Positions 33,837 through 35,886 of a stretch of DNA of 35,886 bases are shown here, in pieces. Where the stretch lies: positions 1-35,886 of the forward strand of contig DHJA01000223.1 of NCBI GenBank assembly GCA_002404095.1, written 5' to 3'. Origin of the DNA: Planctomycetaceae bacterium UBA4732 (GTDB lineage: Bacteria; Planctomycetota; Planctomycetia; Gemmatales; Gemmataceae). The position numbers and the translations under genes are program-made. Position 1 is the first letter of the stretch; every line of letters begins with the position of its first letter. A model generated the notes under the pieces. That model ran no database searches and was not told where the DNA came from. It saw nothing but the letters and a program-made list of their open reading frames with translations.

Positions 33837-35816
33837 ATGCAAGCCATATCACCCATTCTGATCGGCCTGGGCCTGTTGTTGCCCGCCGCCGACGCCGTCC
33901 GGCCGCCCGAGGCGGACCCCGCCCGCTTGCAAGAAACGTTGCGCGACCGCCGTGACCCCGCTGGACAGAGCCAGGCAGCCCTGTTGCTCGTCCAATGTCC
34001 CACCGAGGACGCGGAAATCGCCGTCCGTCAGGCGCTCGAACAGACCGAGGAAGTAGACGTTTTCTCCGTGCTGGCCGGGGCGGTGCGTCTTTGTCAGGAC
34101 GACCGCTTCGCCGAGGAGCTGCTGGCCGCGCTGCGCTCCGTCCGCCCCGTCGTGCGCCAGGCCGCGGCCGAGGCGCTGGCCGTCTTGCCGCACGCCGCTC
34201 TCACGAGCCGGCTCAAAGATACCGCGGCCGACGACAAATTGGAGTTGCCCGTCCGCCAGGCGGCGTTGTGGGTGCTGGGGCGCAGCGGCCGCAAGGACGC
34301 CGCCCCGATCTTGTTGGAACATCTGGAAGGCGACAACGAGGCATTGCAAGGTTGCGCCGCCGACGCTTTGGCGGACTTGGCGGGTCAGAACTTCGGCGTG
34401 GACGCCGCGCGCTGGCGCGAGTGGTGGGGCCGCCACAAGGACATGAGCAACGAACGCTGGTTGGAAATGCGCTTGGCCTGCCAAACGAGTCGGGTGCGCC
34501 GCCTCGAAGGCGATGTGGAACGCGCCCGAATGCAAGTACTGCGTTTACAACAACAAGTGTATACCCGGCTGCCCGTGGCGGATCGCACCAATTACATCCA
34601 GCTGGCGCTGGAACAGGACGACCCAATGGTACGCGCGCTGGCCGGCCATTGGGCACTGGAACTGCTGGCGGGCGCGGACGCTTCGCAGCAAAAGGTACTG
34701 GTGCAGGTGCTATTTCGGCTGAGTCACGACGGGGCGGTGGAAGTGCAAAGGGCGGCGGTTCTCGGCCTGGGGCGAGTTAGCGACCCTGCGGTATTTGAGC
34801 GGCTCAAGACGCTGGTGGGACAGGGCCGGCCGCCGGTACGCGCCGCGGCGGCGCGGGCGCTGGCGCAACAGGCGCGCGAGGAAGGGCCGGACTCCAAGGC
34901 GCGGCGTGAAGAGGTGGTGCCGGTGCTGCGCAAGGCGCTGGACGATTCGGCCCTGGAAGTGGTGGTCGAGGCGGCTGAGGGGCTGGAAGCGCTGGGCGCG
35001 CTGAACGCGGCGCCAGTTTTGGCCGGTTTGTTGCATCATCATTCGGAAGCGGTGCGTCAGACGGCGGCTCAGGCGCTGGAGCGAGTAGCCGACGGGGCCG
35101 TACTTAACGACCTTATGACGGCCTTGGATGACGCTAGTCCGACGGTGCGTTTCAGCCTGGTCGGCGCCCTGGCGCACGCGGCCCGCGATGGCGGCGGCCT
35201 GTCGGACGAGCAGCAGAAACAGGTTCTCGGCCGATTGGAGACGATGTTGCAGCACGATCCCGACGCGGGCGTGCGCAGCCGGACGGCGACGGCGCTGAGC
35301 GAATGCGGTTCACCGGCGCAGCTCGCGGCATTGTGGCGCTGTGTGACGGCCGGCGAGGACGGCCGGGTGCAGGAAAAGGCATGGCAGGCGTTCCTGGAAA
35401 TCGCGGCGCGGTCGGGCAGCCTGCCGTTGGCGCAGGAATGGGACCACACGATGGCATCGGCGAAACAAGGGCCGCGCCGCCTTCAGTTTTTGATGGAAAT
35501 GCAGACCCGCTGGCAGAAACGCACAGAGACGAAGGCGGCGGCAATCTCCGCCCAGGAATTGCTAGTCCAGGCCCAGCTCGACCTCGGCAAGTGGGCCGCG
35601 GCGTTTCCGCAGGTGCGCGACCTACTGTCGCGGCCGGGGAGCGAAACGGAGATGGATCAACGGCTGCGCTGGTTGCTGGCCGTGGGCGAACAGGCGTTGC
35701 AGGAGGGCGGGCGGGCCGAGGCGCTGCGAGCCGTGCAGGAAGCGCGGCCGTACTTGCCACGCGCGGGCGCGCTCGCCGAGGCGTTCGACAAACTGGAAAA
35801 ACAGGCTTCGCCATGA
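33837..35816 (+). CDS. exported protein built of HEAT repeats
   Basis: 659-residue protein with a signal peptide (ISPILIGLGLLLPAADA, about residues 3-20) and then HEAT repeats over most of the length. Examples are VRQAAAEALAVLPHAALTSRL, LPVRQAALWVLGRSGRKDAAPILLEHL, VQRAAVLGLGRVSDPAVFERLKTLV, VRAAAARALAQQA, VRQTAAQALERVADGAVLNDL and VRSRTATALSECG. A non-HEAT helical segment (about 195-250, VRRLEGDVERARMQVLRLQQQVY) looks like a short coiled coil. The C-terminal 100 residues are TPR-like. ATG at 33837 follows CGGAGAA. Such solenoids bind proteins; partner unknown. It is not similar enough to the HEAT protein at 19159 to call a duplicate. Confidence 0.8.
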   Translation: MQAISPILIGLGLLLPAADAVRPPEADPARLQETLRDRRDPAGQSQAALLLVQCPTEDAEIAVRQALEQTEEVDVFSVLAGAVRLCQDDRFAEELLAALRSVRPVVRQAAAEALAVLPHAALTSRLKDTAADDKLELPVRQAALWVLGRSGRKDAAPILLEHLEGDNEALQGCAADALADLAGQNFGVDAARWREWWGRHKDMSNERWLEMRLACQTSRVRRLEGDVERARMQVLRLQQQVYTRLPVADRTNYIQLALEQDDPMVRALAGHWALELLAGADASQQKVLVQVLFRLSHDGAVEVQRAAVLGLGRVSDPAVFERLKTLVGQGRPPVRAAAARALAQQAREEGPDSKARREEVVPVLRKALDDSALEVVVEAAEGLEALGALNAAPVLAGLLHHHSEAVRQTAAQALERVADGAVLNDLMTALDDASPTVRFSLVGALAHAARDGGGLSDEQQKQVLGRLETMLQHDPDAGVRSRTATALSECGSPAQLAALWRCVTAGEDGRVQEKAWQAFLEIAARSGSLPLAQEWDHTMASAKQGPRRLQFLMEMQTRWQKRTETKAAAISAQELLVQAQLDLGKWAAAFPQVRDLLSRPGSETEMDQRLRWLLAVGEQALQEGGRAEALRAVQEARPYLPRAGALAEAFDKLEKQASP

Positions 35817-35833
35817 GCGCTTTCTCATATGCT

Positions 35834-35863
35834 CCCCTCTCCCCGGTACTCCGGGGAGAGGGG
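35834..35863. repeat. 13-bp perfect palindrome of a dispersed-repeat type
   Basis: CCCCTCTCCCCGG (35834-35846) and CCGGGGAGAGGGG (35851-35863) pair perfectly around tact. In one frame it reads APLSPVLRGEGPG, a peptide I know as a translation artefact of repeats scattered through planctomycete genomes. It follows the HEAT gene and may act as its terminator. Confidence 0.6.
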
Positions 35864-35886
35864 CCGGGCCGGTGAGGGGCTTGCTT

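Noticed and set aside
35813..35875. Short frame MSAFSYAPLSPVLRGEGPGR starting at the HEAT stop
   Set aside because: It is the translation of a palindromic repeat and ends after 20 codons.

Overview
This is a GC-rich bacterial window that reads as a planctomycete, most likely of the Gemmataceae type. The evidence is a combination of family hallmarks: a DUF1559 prepilin-like protein, a zinc-ribbon/single-TM/beta-propeller protein, two exported HEAT-repeat proteins, a Uma2 (DUF820) nuclease, an Rpn-like PD-(D/E)XK protein, a DUF4129 protein, a BON-domain small protein and a DUF3568 lipoprotein. Species cannot be named. I recognised no rRNA, tRNA, CRISPR array or transposase gene by eye.

Layout. 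1-2.8 kb: an RlmI-like rRNA methyltransferase, then a two-gene unit (unknown protein plus PIN-like nuclease) with its own good promoter. 2.8-5.8 kb (minus): the zinc-ribbon/propeller protein followed by an acetamidase/formamidase. 6.0-8.4 kb: PurU, a bestrophin-like channel and a divergent Uma2 protein. 8.5-10.6 kb: a DUF3568 lipoprotein and an S41/CtpA protease. 10.6-13.0 kb (minus): acetyl-CoA synthetase, with a WDGYG-family gene behind it that is broken by one stop codon. 13.0-15.5 kb is a decayed accessory zone: palindromic repeats including a MITE-like element, a small gene whose usual partner (DUF7689-like) is a frameshifted remnant, a ParB-like small protein, an unknown gene and a truncated FHA gene. 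15.5-19.1 kb (minus): DUF4129 protein, YkgJ-like Cys-cluster protein and an Rpn-like protein. 19.2-23.2 kb: HEAT protein, alpha/beta hydrolase (apparent CTG start), enolase-superfamily enzyme, BON protein. 23.3-27.4 kb: CPA2 antiporter, halogenase-like flavoprotein, ROK kinase. 27.5-30.7 kb: a cassette of tandem redoxin, Tat-exported Cys-rich protein and prepilin-like protein. 30.9-35.8 kb: RecG, small zinc-ribbon protein, a second HEAT protein.

How genes may work together. Housekeeping functions (rRNA methylation, one-carbon metabolism, acetate activation, recombination) are mixed with envelope-directed and accessory genes. The most coherent candidate systems are the PIN bicistron, which has a palindrome between its promoter boxes, and the redoxin/Cys-rich/prepilin cassette, where the membrane-anchored redoxins could serve the disulfides of the co-located 22-cysteine exported protein. 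Intergenic DNA is rich in perfect hairpins. One (13200-13326) has terminal inverted repeats and an exact 9-bp flanking direct repeat, so it looks like a small non-autonomous mobile element. All functional calls are made from sequence reading alone, without database searches.
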